In this document: piece after piece, positions 1-8,081 of the stretch
Layout: each line of letters begins with the position of its first letter
How positions within the stretch are numbered: the stretch's first letter is position 1
From: GAS188 sp035949255
Lineage (GTDB): Bacteria > Pseudomonadota > Alphaproteobacteria > Rhizobiales > Beijerinckiaceae
Assembly (NCBI GenBank): GCA_035949255.1
Contig: DASZIL010000115.1
Coordinates: forward strand, 1-22,168
Direction of reading: 5' to 3'
Length of the DNA: 22,168 nucleotides
Notes under the pieces: generated by a model
The model's input: the letters and a program-made list of their open reading frames with translations, nothing else
Told to the model about the DNA's origin: nothing
The model's database searches: none
Made by a program: the position numbers and the translations under genes

Positions 1-1
1 G

Positions 2-124
2 ACCGGCGCGGCCCTCGACACGCGCCGGCTCGAGGCGGCCTTCGCCCGTCTCGCACGCACGGTGGACGCCGCGGACGACGAGGCGGAGGCACCGCGCGAC
101 GTGCCGAAGCGGGCCGCGCGATAG
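2..124 (+). CDS. 3' end of a second MscS-like channel gene (partial)
   Basis: This is an open frame entering from the left edge and ending at TAG 122-124. Its 40 residues match the C-terminus of the minus-strand channel gene at 264-2844 except for one Thr/Ala change. The conserved channel core would lie outside the window, so function is inferred only from this identity. It may be a genuine inverted duplicate or an assembly fold-back at a contig end. The two base differences and different downstream heptamer number favour separate copies, but sequence error cannot be excluded. Confidence 0.5.
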   Translation, partial: TGAALDTRRLEAAFARLARTVDAADDEAEAPRDVPKRAAR

Positions 125-210
125 GAGCGGCGAATAGCGAATAGCGAGTAGTAGGGACTAGAGAGTAGTTAAGAGAATGGTTGGTATAGGACTGGCTTCG
201 CCGGTCCGTC

Positions 211-259
211 ATTCGCCACTCGCCACTCGCTACTCGCTACTCGCTACTCGCTATTCGCC
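211..259. repeat. Heptamer tandem repeat, seven units
   Basis: Seven consecutive 7-bp units run without gaps: ATTCGCC, ACTCGCC, then four copies of ACTCGCT, and a closing ATTCGCC. They lie 4 bp downstream of the stop codon of the minus-strand channel gene. The opposite arm has three clean units of the same family (129-149, GGCGAAT, AGCGAAT, AGCGAGT) that then decay. On the + strand the tract reads in frame as repeats of Ala-Thr-Arg-Tyr-Ser-Leu-Leu, which I take to be spurious. Similar heptamers are, from memory, common between genes in Rhizobiales. Confidence 0.9.
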
Positions 260-263
260 GCTC

Positions 264-2844
264 CTATCGCGCGGCCCTCTTCGGCACGTCGCGCGGTGCC
301 TCCGCCTCGTCGTCCGCGGCGTCCACCGCGCGTGCGAGACGGGCGAAGGCCGCCTCGAGCCGGCGCGTGTCGAGGGCCGCGCCGGTCGGAGCCGAATGAG
401 CGATCTCCTGCTCGCGCAAAAGCTTGAGCAATGCGAAGCGCAGCTCGCTGCTGATGCGGCCCGTCGATTCCACTTCCGCGACGAAGGCGTAGAGGTCGAA
501 ATCGATGCCGTTCGCGCTGAAATTCCTGAGCTGCACCACGGGTGCGGGCTCCTTCAGCACTTGCGGATGCTCTCTGGCACAGCGCAACAGGACGTCGCGA
601 ACGGCGTCTGCGTCCTCGGTGATCGCCACCGTCACCTTGAGCTCGACACGTCCGGTGCGATCCGACAGAACCTTGTTCTTCACGATGCCCGAGATGAAGG
701 TCGAGTTCGGCACGACGACCGCCGTGCGGTCGAAGGTCTCGATCTCGGTGGCGCGCACATTGATGCGGCGCACGATGCCTTCCTCGGTGCCGACCACGAC
801 CCAATCGCCGACCCGGATCGGCCGCTCCCATAAAAGGATGAGGCCCGAGACGAAATTGTTGACGATCGACTGCAGGCCGAAACCGATGCCGACCGAAAGC
901 GCGCCGGCCACGATGGTGAGCTTTTCGAGCGAAAGGCCGAGCGTCGAGAGCGCAAGCCCCATGGCCACGAAGATTCCGAGATAGCCGACGCCGGTGCGGA
1001 TCGAATTGCGCAAACCGGCGTCGATTCGCGTGGTCGGCAAGAATTCCGCTTCGAGCCAGCGTTGCAATAAATGCGTGATGAAGACGCCGGCCGCGAACAG
1101 AGCCGCCGCCACGACGAGCGAGGTGATCGAGATCGTGACGCCCGCGACGCTGAAGCCGAAGATCACCGCTTGCAGCGCTTCGACGAGGTTGCCCGATTCC
1201 ACGCCCCAGGGCGCGAGCAAGAGAACGACGGCGAGCGCCAGCGTCGCGGCCTTGAGCACGCCGCCGATGAGCGCGCCCGCTTGCTCGAGCGCCCGCTCGG
1301 GCAAGCCCATCTGGAGATGGGCAAAGCGCGCAATCGCCGTGTCGCGTCGTTGCATTTGCGCCGCGACCGCGTTGATCACGGCGAGCGCGATCGTGGTCAT
1401 GGCGAAGAGCGCCGCCGCCCAGAGCATCTGGTGCGCCATGAACCAGGCGAACGCCACATAGCCGAAGAGCGCCGCGAGCGTGAGCATCGCCGCCGTCCCC
1501 CCAGCCGAGAATGCGGGCGAAGCCGCCGAGCTTTCCGCCCGGATCGACATAGGGGCCAAGGCAGGCGGCGTCCGCCTCCGCATCGGCCTGGGCGGCGCGG
1601 CGCAGCGTCGTAAAGAGGAGGGCCGAAAGCGCGAGCGCCGCCACCCCTTTGATGGCGACCGAATAGGAGATCGGCGCGCCGACGCTTTCCGCCGCCGCCT
1701 CGAATATCGCCGCGATCCCGACGGTCGCGACCGCGCCGGTCGCGAAGCGCAGCGAGGTCGAGGCCCCCTCTTCGGTCGCCGAGACGAGTCGAAGGCGCGG
1801 AGCGCCGGGAGCCAGCACGGCGTGCACGATGGTTCGCGCCGCGAGCACCCAGGCCGGCGTGAGCAGAAGCGCCTCGAAAAGGGTGAGCAGGCGAGGCGGC
1901 GTGAGGTTGAGCTCTTCGATCGCCTCGAGGAATAGCGTCGCGGCAAGAAGCGGCAGCGCCGCGCCAGCGATGGCGAGGAGCGCCGCCTCGATCGCCACGC
2001 CGAGCGCCGAGGGAGGGCGTCGCGCTTCCGCCTTGCGGATGACGCGGCAGATGAAGCGCCGGCCCGGCCAGGCGACCAGGAAAGCGAGGACGGCGGCGAA
2101 CAAAAGCTCGAACGTCTTTTGCGTGTCCATCTCGGCCGGAAGGCCGCGCAACCAGGCGAGCAGGGTGCGCGCAAGCACAGCGCCGAAGAATGGCGCCGTC
2201 GACACCACCGTCTCCCATAGCGAGAGCGAGACGATGCTCGGCGATTGCTGGAACGTCCTCTCGGTGAAGACGGCGCGACGACGATCGGCGATGCGTGTCG
2301 CGAGCTGCCCTGCCTGAACCTGAAGCGAATTGGCGGCAGCGAGAAGTCCCACCGCCGCGTCTCTAGACGCGGTTACCTGCTCGCGCAGACGCGCGCTGTC
2401 CGGCGTCTCGGGGATATCCTGCGTCCCGGCCTTTCCATCGGTCTTCGGCGTGAGCAGGGCCGCGCGCTGGTTCAAATCATCGACCTTGGGCGCGGTGCTC
2501 GCGATAAAGGTCGCGAGCTGTTGCGCCAAGGGATCGAGCCGGTCTCGCAATTTCGTCAAGGCCACTTCGTCGAGCTTTGCATCGTCGAGCGATTGCTCGA
2601 TCTGATCGAGCTCGCGCTTCAAGCCGTCGAGCTGCGCCTGCTGGCGCTGAGTGTCGGCATCCGGCGCTTGCGGAACCGGCTGGGCCGACGCGGGCGCACT
2701 CTGCCGGGCGGCGGGCGGGGCAGCCGCGGTCTGCGCCCATGCGGCGGCCGGCAAGAGGGCGCAGGCGATCAACGTCGCGATGGCGAGCCGAAGCTTTCGC
2801 CGGGGCTTCAACCGTATGGTGTCTCGCTCGGCCATGGCTCGCAT
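264..2844 (-). pseudogene. MscS-family mechanosensitive channel (DUF3772 type), apparent frameshift
   Basis: A large MscS-type channel of the inner membrane, a family that opens under membrane tension to release solutes. Start ATG 2844-2842 has a GGAGAGG seven bases upstream. A signal peptide (residues 1 to about 37, ending AWA-Q) precedes a periplasmic, coiled-coil-rich DUF3772-like region (about 65-115), several membrane segments, and the MscS core. The core has the pore-helix motif AGALSVGIGFGLQSIVNNF followed by the beta domain (RPIRVGDWV, VVVPNSTF). The reading frame breaks at a run of six G on the coding strand (+ 1497-1502): the N-terminal frame leads up to LGGFARILGW, and the C-terminal frame continues as TAAMLTLAALFGY. 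Removing one G joins them into about 859 residues. Both halves are otherwise intact, so a sequencing error in the homopolymer or a very recent mutation is likely. Without correction the product would lose its pore. Confidence 0.85.
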
Positions 2845-2899
2845 GAACGGCCCTCTCCGAAGCTCGGGGCGGAGGCATCGAGATGGAATCGGCACAGCC

Positions 2900-2930
2900 A
2901 TTCTATCTCTTTTCGCCTGCCTTATCGCAA
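2900..2930 (-). promoter_or_regulatory. Possible sigma70-like promoter for the MscS-like gene
   Basis: On the minus strand a TAGAAT box (2905-2900, five of six consensus bases) lies 19 bp downstream of TTGCGA (2930-2925). The site is about 55 bp upstream of the channel start codon. The spacer is longer than the usual 17 bp, so this is a weak call from sequence alone. Confidence 0.25.
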
Positions 2931-2932
2931 AT

Positions 2933-2964
2933 AATCGCGTTTTTGGATCATGCTTGACGCGATT
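2933..2964. promoter_or_regulatory. Inverted repeat upstream of the MscS-like gene
   Basis: Perfect 8-bp arms AATCGCGT (2933-2940) and ACGCGATT (2957-2964) are separated by 16 bp. The centre-to-centre distance of 24 bp is a little over two helical turns, as for a dimeric regulator. It lies just upstream of the suggested -35 box of the channel gene. An operator is possible. No known regulator motif was recognised. Confidence 0.3.
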
Positions 2965-3036
2965 CGTCAGGTTCCACAATGCCTATGCGGCGGCCGCAAG
3001 CAAGGCGCCCTGCAAGCGCCCGAACGAGTGCCGCGG

Positions 3037-3630
3037 TCAATGAATCGCGGTCTCGAGGTCGCGCGCCATGTTGTGATGGGACGGAGCCGGTTCGCTCGGT
3101 TCGCCCAGCCGCTCGGCGAGCCAGGCGAGATGGGCGTCGTGCACGCCGAGGCTCACGAGATGGCTATGCGTCGACACGACATAGTCGCGGCAGCTCCCCT
3201 TGTTGCCGCGCGCCCTTTGCGCATGGCCGAGGAGCTGGGGCAAGGGAAGCCTGCCGGCATAATGCGCGTGGGTGCGATTGACCACATAGGCGAGCGCCGT
3301 CACCTCGCGGCCATCGACGAGCTGAAGCGCGACATCGGTCTCGCGGTAAACGGAAGTGCCTTCGCGCCAGGTGAGATAGGCCAGGGTCGCGGCGCGATCG
3401 GCGGCCTCGACGCGAAAACCCACGCCGACACAAGAGCCGCCCTGGTCGAGCCCGAGCACCAGCCCGGGGCATTCGGGCGTGCCGCGATACTCGTGAGAGA
3501 ACAGGCAAAGCGAGCGGTGATAGCCAAAAAGCCGCGCCGCATGGCGTTCGGCATGCGGAAAACCCGGCCGCCACATCAGCGAGCCGTAGCCAAACACCCA
3601 GAAATCGCCATGCTGATCCTTGACCTTCAT
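3037..3630 (-). CDS. chaC: ChaC-type gamma-glutamylcyclotransferase
   Basis: Predicted cytosolic glutathione-specific gamma-glutamylcyclotransferase, which splits glutathione into 5-oxoproline and Cys-Gly. The 197-residue protein has the family's N-terminal signature FGYGSLMW (about 13-20), which forms the substrate pocket, and a WRE motif with Glu90 at the place of the catalytic glutamate. A strand corresponding to ChaC's DDGRTVNA region follows (VDGREVTAL). Length is close to typical bacterial ChaC. I chose ATG 3630-3628, with AGGG a few bases upstream. A TTG at 3687 would add 19 residues without homology and almost touch the divergent gene at 3693. It is divergent from the DUF2125 gene across 62 bp, so the two may share a regulatory region. 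Confidence 0.88.
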   Translation of the reverse strand: MKVKDQHGDFWVFGYGSLMWRPGFPHAERHAARLFGYHRSLCLFSHEYRGTPECPGLVLGLDQGGSCVGVGFRVEAADRAATLAYLTWREGTSVYRETDVALQLVDGREVTALAYVVNRTHAHYAGRLPLPQLLGHAQRARGNKGSCRDYVVSTHSHLVSLGVHDAHLAWLAERLGEPSEPAPSHHNMARDLETAIH

Positions 3631-3692
3631 CACGCCCTTAGCTCCATGCGGGTCAACGCCGTTATCAGCTCGAAACCTCGTGAACAATCCTC

Positions 3693-4736
3693 ATGCCGAC
3701 CAGCATCCCTCCCGTTCCGGCCCGTCGTGACCAAAGGCCCGTGCGCCGCGCCCGCCGCACGGCGCTTGTGGCGCTCAGCCTCCTCTTGCTCGCCTGTGTC
3801 GCGGGAGCGGGCTTCTCTTATGTGGTGACGACCAAAGTGGAGGCTGGAATCGAGCAGAGCCTCGCGCGTGAAGCGAAAAACGGGCGCAAGCTCACTTGCG
3901 CCACGCGCGAATTTTTCGGCTTCCCCTTCCGCATCGCGATGCGTTGCGATGCCCCCAGGCTCGAGATCGAGCAGCCTTCCGGCAAGCTCACGCTTTCCGC
4001 GGCGCGCCTTACCGGCGTCGCCCAGATCTATGACCTCAACCATGTGATCGTCGAGGCGCAAGGCCCGCTTTCGCTCGAGGCGCCGGGCGTCGCCGATACC
4101 GAAGCCGATTGGCGCTCGCTTCTCGTGAGCTTCGTCGCGCAAGGCGGGGCTCTCGATCATGCCGACATGGCGGTCGAGGCGCCGAGCCTTCGTGTGCGCG
4201 ACGGGCAGAACATGATCGCCACGCAGGCGGAGCGGTTCGAGCTTCATGCGCGGCGCGATCCTCGACGCCCGCCTGGAGACGAGGCCGTCGAGATCTCCTC
4301 CAGATTGACGCATCTCGCCTCCCCGGTGCTCGACGGCATTGTCGGGGAGACGAGCCCGGTCGATGGCGATGCCGATGTTTCGATCTCGAAAGTCGCGGCC
4401 TTGCAGGCAAGGGCTCCTGAGGCTCCTTCGCTCCCGCTCGAGCGCTGGCGGCTCGCCGGAGGCGCTCTGCGGGTCACCGCTGCGAATGTCACCAAGGGCA
4501 GCCTCAAGGCCGGCGCCTCGGGCGAGCTGCAACTCGACGAGCTGCACCGCGTGCTCGGCCGGCTCGACACCTCGGTCGAGGGGGCCGAGGCTTTGCTGCC
4601 GCGCCTCGGCCTGCCGCCCACGGCGCTCGCCTTCCTCAAGCTGAGCGGAGGAAAATTGCGCTTGCCGATCACGCTGAGCAACGGCCGGATAGCGGTCGGG
4701 CCGGTTTCGGTCGCGCGGCTGATCCCTTTGTATTAA
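3693..4736 (+). CDS. DUF2125 domain-containing membrane-anchored protein
   Basis: A 347-residue protein of the uncharacterised DUF2125 family found in alphaproteobacteria. A basic N-terminus (RRARR, about 18-22) is followed by one hydrophobic segment (about 23-45), so the protein is probably anchored in the inner membrane with its bulk in the periplasm. The body has beta-rich repeats and the segment TCATREFFGFPFRIAMRCD, which I associate with the family. No catalytic motif is visible. The ATG at 3693 has no clear Shine-Dalgarno sequence, but it places the membrane segment normally. It is divergent from chaC and about 214 bp upstream of ald. The role is unknown. Its architecture recalls envelope proteins of the AsmA type, but that is only a resemblance. 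Confidence 0.8.
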   Translation: MPTSIPPVPARRDQRPVRRARRTALVALSLLLLACVAGAGFSYVVTTKVEAGIEQSLAREAKNGRKLTCATREFFGFPFRIAMRCDAPRLEIEQPSGKLTLSAARLTGVAQIYDLNHVIVEAQGPLSLEAPGVADTEADWRSLLVSFVAQGGALDHADMAVEAPSLRVRDGQNMIATQAERFELHARRDPRRPPGDEAVEISSRLTHLASPVLDGIVGETSPVDGDADVSISKVAALQARAPEAPSLPLERWRLAGGALRVTAANVTKGSLKAGASGELQLDELHRVLGRLDTSVEGAEALLPRLGLPPTALAFLKLSGGKLRLPITLSNGRIAVGPVSVARLIPLY

Positions 4737-4830
4737 GGCGTCGTGGCTCCTCTCGCTCCTCGCCTTCCCGTATAAGGAAAAGCTCAGCCGCGCTGCCAGA
4801 GGCGAGGCTTATGCGTTCGGGACTTGGATC

Positions 4831-4844
4831 ACCGCGTCCGCGGT
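4831..4844. promoter_or_regulatory. 14-bp GC-rich palindrome upstream of ald
   Basis: Arms ACCGCG and CGCGGT flank a 2-bp centre, about 106 bp before the ald start codon. In many bacteria ald is controlled by an Lrp/AsnC-type protein encoded next to it. No such gene is present here, so any regulator would act from elsewhere. Such palindromes also arise by chance in GC-rich DNA. The rest of the 4737-4950 gap shows nothing else I can support. Confidence 0.25.
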
Positions 4845-4950
4845 TCTGGCTCCTTGGCTTCAACCCGCGGATATGCGAAGCCCGGCTCAACGCAAGGGGC
4901 GAGCGAAGAAGCCAGGGCATGACGGTCGCGGCGTAAAGAGGAGTTCGACA

Positions 4951-6066
4951 ATGCTCATCGGTGTTCCAAAAGAGATCAAGGTCCGCGAATATCGCGTCGG
5001 TCTCGTGCCGGCGAATGTGCGCGAGCTTATCCTGCACGGGCACGCCGTGATCGTGGAACGGGGCGCGGGCGAAGGGATCGGCGTCGCCGACGCGCAATAC
5101 GAGGCCGCGGGCGCGAAAATCGTGCCCTCCGCCCCCGAGGTCTGGGCCAATGCCGAGATGGTCGTGAAGGTGAAGGAGCCGCAGGCCGAAGAGCGCAAGC
5201 GCTTGCGGCCGGGCCAGGTTCTCTTCACCTATCTGCATCTCGCGCCGGACCCCGAGCAGACGCGCGATCTCGTCGAGAGCGGCGCGATCTGCATTGCCTA
5301 TGAAACCGTGACGTCGCCGAGCGGCGGCTTGCCCCTTCTCGCGCCGATGTCCGAGGTCGCGGGCCGCATGTCGATCCAGGCGGGCGCTTATTTCCTGGAG
5401 AAGGCGCATGGTGGCCTCGGCGTACTTCTCGGCGGCGTGCCGGGTGTCGATCCCGCCAAGGTGGTGATCCTCGGCGGCGGCGTGGTCGGCACGCATGCGG
5501 TCCATATCGCGCTCGGCATGGGGGCCGAGGTCTGGGTGCTCGACCGCAATGTCGATGTGCTGAAGAATCTCTGGCGGCAATTCGGCCGCCCGCTGAACAC
5601 CGTGTTCTCGACGCGCGAGGCGGTGGAGAACCATTGCCGCACCGCCGATCTCGTGGTCGGCGGCGTCCTCATCCCGGGAGCCGCGGCGCCGAAGCTCGTC
5701 GACGCCAAGCTCGTGAGCGAGATGAAGCCCGGCTCCGTCATCGTCGATGTGGCGATCGATCAAGGCGGCTGTTTCGAGACCTCGCATCCGACGACGCATG
5801 ACGCGCCGACCTACGTGGTCGACGACGTCATCCATTATTGCGTCGCCAATATGCCGGGAGGCGTGCCGCGCACCTCGACTTTCGCCTTGAACAACGCGAC
5901 GCTGCCCTTCGTGCTGGCGCTTGCCGACAAGGGCTGGAAAAAGGCGCTCGGCGAAAATCCGCATCTTCTCGCGGGCCTCAACGTCAGCAAGGGCCACGTC
6001 ACCTACAAGGCGGTGGCGGATTCGCTCGGCTACAAGTTCATGGAGCCGACGCTGGCGCTCGCGTGA
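4951..6066 (+). CDS. ald: Alanine dehydrogenase
   Basis: Catalyses reversible NAD-dependent oxidative deamination of L-alanine to pyruvate and ammonium in the cytosol. The 371-residue length is typical of the family. The N-terminal signature MLIGVPKEIKVREYRVGL is present. The substrate-binding Lys75 (VVKVKEP) and catalytic His96 (FTYLHL) are in their expected places. The NAD-binding Rossmann motif GGGVVGTHA lies at about 172-180, and VDVAIDQGG carries the conserved late Asp. Start ATG 4951 has AGAGGAG about seven bases upstream. An in-frame ATG at 4873 would add 26 residues with no family match. The gene stands alone, convergent with the downstream catabolic operon. Confidence 0.96.
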   Translation: MLIGVPKEIKVREYRVGLVPANVRELILHGHAVIVERGAGEGIGVADAQYEAAGAKIVPSAPEVWANAEMVVKVKEPQAEERKRLRPGQVLFTYLHLAPDPEQTRDLVESGAICIAYETVTSPSGGLPLLAPMSEVAGRMSIQAGAYFLEKAHGGLGVLLGGVPGVDPAKVVILGGGVVGTHAVHIALGMGAEVWVLDRNVDVLKNLWRQFGRPLNTVFSTREAVENHCRTADLVVGGVLIPGAAAPKLVDAKLVSEMKPGSVIVDVAIDQGGCFETSHPTTHDAPTYVVDDVIHYCVANMPGGVPRTSTFALNNATLPFVLALADKGWKKALGENPHLLAGLNVSKGHVTYKAVADSLGYKFMEPTLALA

Positions 6067-6098
6067 TGTGGGGAGGGGGAGCTCGATCATTCTTGTAG

Positions 6099-6112
6099 TG
6101 CGGCGATCCGCA
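6099..6112. terminator. Weak hairpin between ald and the convergent operon end
   Basis: TGCGG and CCGCA pair around a CGAT tetraloop in the 64-bp convergent gap. There is no following T-tract on either strand, so it is at best a weak or Rho-assisted terminator. Confidence 0.2.
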
Positions 6113-6130
6113 GTCACGGAGAATAGGGCG

Positions 6131-6907
6131 CTACTCCCCCCGCCACACGGGCTTGCGCTTCTCGATGAAGGCGCGCACGCCCTCTTCTGAATCCTTCGCG
6201 CGCAGCGCGGCGACGACTGCCGGCAGCCGCGCGGCCTGCGCCTCCTGCGCCGTGAGATGGGCGGTGCGGCGAGCCACCTGCTTGATGGCGCGCACCGAAA
6301 GCGGCGCGCAGGCGAGGATGTCGTCGACCCAGCGCCCGACCGCCGCGTCGAGGCCTGAACGTGGCACCACCTCATTGACGAGCCCGATGCGGAAGGCCTC
6401 GGCGGCCGGGATGCGCCGCCCGGTGAGCAGCAGGCCCATTGCCTGGCGGAACGGCACCTGGCGCTGCAGCAAGGTCATGCCGCCGTCGAGCGGCAGGCGG
6501 CCGACGCGCGCCTCGGGGAGGCCGAAGCTCGCCTCCTCGGCCGCGACGATCAGGTCGCAGCCGAGCGCCATCTCGAGCCCGCCGCCGAGCGCATGGCCGT
6601 TGACGCGCGCGATCACCGGCACATCGAGCGTCTGGCGAAGCGCGATGCCGCCGAAGCCGCCTTCGCGTTCATTCGCCCAATAATCGAGACCGCTTCCGCC
6701 GGAGCCGCCCTTCATGTCGGCGCCGGCCGAGAAGGCGCGCTCTCCCGCGCCGGTGAGCACCACGACGCGCACCTCGCGATCGGCCTCGATCGCGGTCCAG
6801 ATGCGCTGCAACTCCCGCTCGGATGCCACGTCGATGGCGTTCAGCACCTCGGGCCGGTCGATGGTGACGCGCGCTACGTGGTCGGCGACGGCGAAGCGGA
6901 TCGGCAT
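6131..6907 (-). CDS. Enoyl-CoA hydratase/isomerase family protein (crotonase fold)
   Basis: A 258-residue crotonase-superfamily enzyme that probably adds water to, or removes it from, an acyl-CoA. The first oxyanion-hole segment FSAGADMKG lies at 59-67 and the second, HALGGGLEMALGCD, at 105-118. Both glutamates that act in classical hydratases are present, as Glu112 in GGGLE and Glu132 in GLPE. The C-terminus (FIEKRKPVWRG) resembles that of the CaiD (carnitinyl-CoA dehydratase) subgroup among others, so the substrate is open. It is the last gene of the six-gene operon, starting seven bases after the CoA-transferase stop. I see no good Shine-Dalgarno sequence, which fits translational coupling. 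No thiolase or hydroxyacyl-CoA dehydrogenase follows. Confidence 0.9.
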   Translation of the reverse strand: MPIRFAVADHVARVTIDRPEVLNAIDVASERELQRIWTAIEADREVRVVVLTGAGERAFSAGADMKGGSGGSGLDYWANEREGGFGGIALRQTLDVPVIARVNGHALGGGLEMALGCDLIVAAEEASFGLPEARVGRLPLDGGMTLLQRQVPFRQAMGLLLTGRRIPAAEAFRIGLVNEVVPRSGLDAAVGRWVDDILACAPLSVRAIKQVARRTAHLTAQEAQAARLPAVVAALRAKDSEEGVRAFIEKRKPVWRGE

Positions 6908-6914
6908 GAGGAGA

Positions 6915-8081
6915 CTAGCCCGCCGCCCGGATGCGCGGGCTTTCGATCTCGGCGAGCACCTCGGCCGTGTGCTGGCCGAGATCGGCCGGCGGAATGCGAA
7001 TGGAAACCGGCGCATCCTCGAGATGGATCGGCGAGCCGACGACGCGCACGCGTTCGACGTGGCCCTCGCACTCGATGACCATGCCGTTGATCGCCGCCTG
7101 CTCATCCGCGAGCGCCTCGGCGAGCGTGCGCACCGGCGCACAGAGAAGATCCTGTTCCTCGAGCCGCGCGAGCCAATTCGCCGTCGTGTCGCTCTTGAAG
7201 CGCTCGCGGAAGATCCGATGCAGCGCCGCCTTGTTCTCGGCCTGCAGCGCATGCGTCTTGAAGCGCGCATCGTCCGAGAGCGCGGGTAGCCCCAGCGCCT
7301 TGCCGATGTCTCCGATCGGATCGGCCTTGAAGGCGCCGACCATGACGAGCGCGCCATCGGAGGTCTCGAAAACGCCGGTGAGCGGCATGGCACCCCAATT
7401 CACCTCGCGCCCGCGCATCAATTGCGCGGCCGCCTCTTGCGTCTGCGCGGCGAGCATCGAATCGAGAAGCGAGACGCTGAGCCGCTGGCCTCGCCCTGTC
7501 TTCTGCCGCTGCAGAAGCGCGAGCAAGACACCTTGAACGAGATGCATGCCGGCCGAATAATCCGCGAAGGTCGTCGAATAAACCGAAAGCGGCAGGCTCG
7601 GATCGGCGCGCCGCGCCATCACGCCCGACATCGCCTGCGCGAGCACGTCCTGCCCGCCCTTGTGCGAATAAGGTCCGGTGAGGCCAAACCCCGTGCCGAC
7701 CGCGTAGATCAGGCGCGGATTGCGCTTCGAGAGCTCCTCATAGCCGAAGCCCATGCGCTCCATCACGCCGGCACGAAAATTATTGACCACGACATCCGCC
7801 GTCTCGAGGAGGGCAAGCACCGCCGCCTTGTCCTCGGCCTTGCGCATGTCGAGCACGACCGAGCGCTTGTTGCGGTTGAGCGAGCAATAGACGGGCCCGG
7901 TCAACCCGGCGGGATCGTTCGGGAAGGAGGTGCGCGAAAGGTCGCCCGTGCCGGGTCGCTCGATCTTGATGACGTCGGCGCCATAATCGGCGAGCACCTG
8001 CGTCGCGACCGGCCCCATCATCACCTGCGTGAAATCGATGATGCGGATGCCGGCGAGGGGAAGTTGGTCGGTTGCGGTCAC
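6915..8081 (-). CDS. CaiB/BaiF-type (family III) CoA-transferase
   Basis: Moves coenzyme A from a donor acyl-CoA to an organic acid, probably activating the imported substrate. The 388-residue protein has the family N-terminus (LAGIRIIDFTQVMMGP) and ADYGADVIKIERPGTGD. The segment NRNKRSVVLDM matches the family's CoA-binding region. Asp145 in GGQDVLAQAMSG is the expected catalytic aspartate that forms the acyl/CoA intermediate. The start is GTG 8081-8079, whose bases overlap the TGA of the upstream oxidoreductase gene (4-nt overlap), so translation is likely coupled. Frc/formyl-CoA and carnitine CoA-transferases are the best-known relatives. Specificity cannot be read from the sequence. Confidence 0.93.
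   Translation of the reverse strand: MTATDQLPLAGIRIIDFTQVMMGPVATQVLADYGADVIKIERPGTGDLSRTSFPNDPAGLTGPVYCSLNRNKRSVVLDMRKAEDKAAVLALLETADVVVNNFRAGVMERMGFGYEELSKRNPRLIYAVGTGFGLTGPYSHKGGQDVLAQAMSGVMARRADPSLPLSVYSTTFADYSAGMHLVQGVLLALLQRQKTGRGQRLSVSLLDSMLAAQTQEAAAQLMRGREVNWGAMPLTGVFETSDGALVMVGAFKADPIGDIGKALGLPALSDDARFKTHALQAENKAALHRIFRERFKSDTTANWLARLEEQDLLCAPVRTLAEALADEQAAINGMVIECEGHVERVRVVGSPIHLEDAPVSIRIPPADLGQHTAEVLAEIESPRIRAAG

Larger units (their letters stand above)
1..387. repeat. Inverted repeat, tail-to-tail copies of a gene 3' end
   Basis: Positions 1-149 are nearly the exact reverse complement of 239-387, each left position p matching 388 minus p. The arms cover the last 40 codons and stop of an MscS-like gene plus the first heptamer units downstream. 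Within the 124 coding bases I find two differences: A59 against G (Thr versus Ala) and C110 against A (silent Arg). The 89-bp centre (150-238) is not symmetric. The left arm runs off the window, so its true length is unknown. Confidence 0.9.

Noticed and set aside
211..259. CRISPR-like array
   Set aside because: Units are 7 bp and contiguous, with no spacers and no cas genes.
177..833. Open frame reading through the heptamers with repeated Ala-Thr-Arg-Tyr-Ser-Leu-Leu
   Set aside because: It is antisense to the conserved MscS core, and the repeat peptide is a by-product of the 7-bp tandem units.
244..1490. Continuation of the N-terminal MscS-like frame past the frameshift
   Set aside because: The frame stays open only through GC bias and reads as Arg/Gly/His-rich sequence, while the other frame holds the conserved MscS domain.
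4669..6375. Long minus-strand open frame of 568 codons
   Set aside because: It is antisense to ald and crosses the convergent gap; no domain seen.
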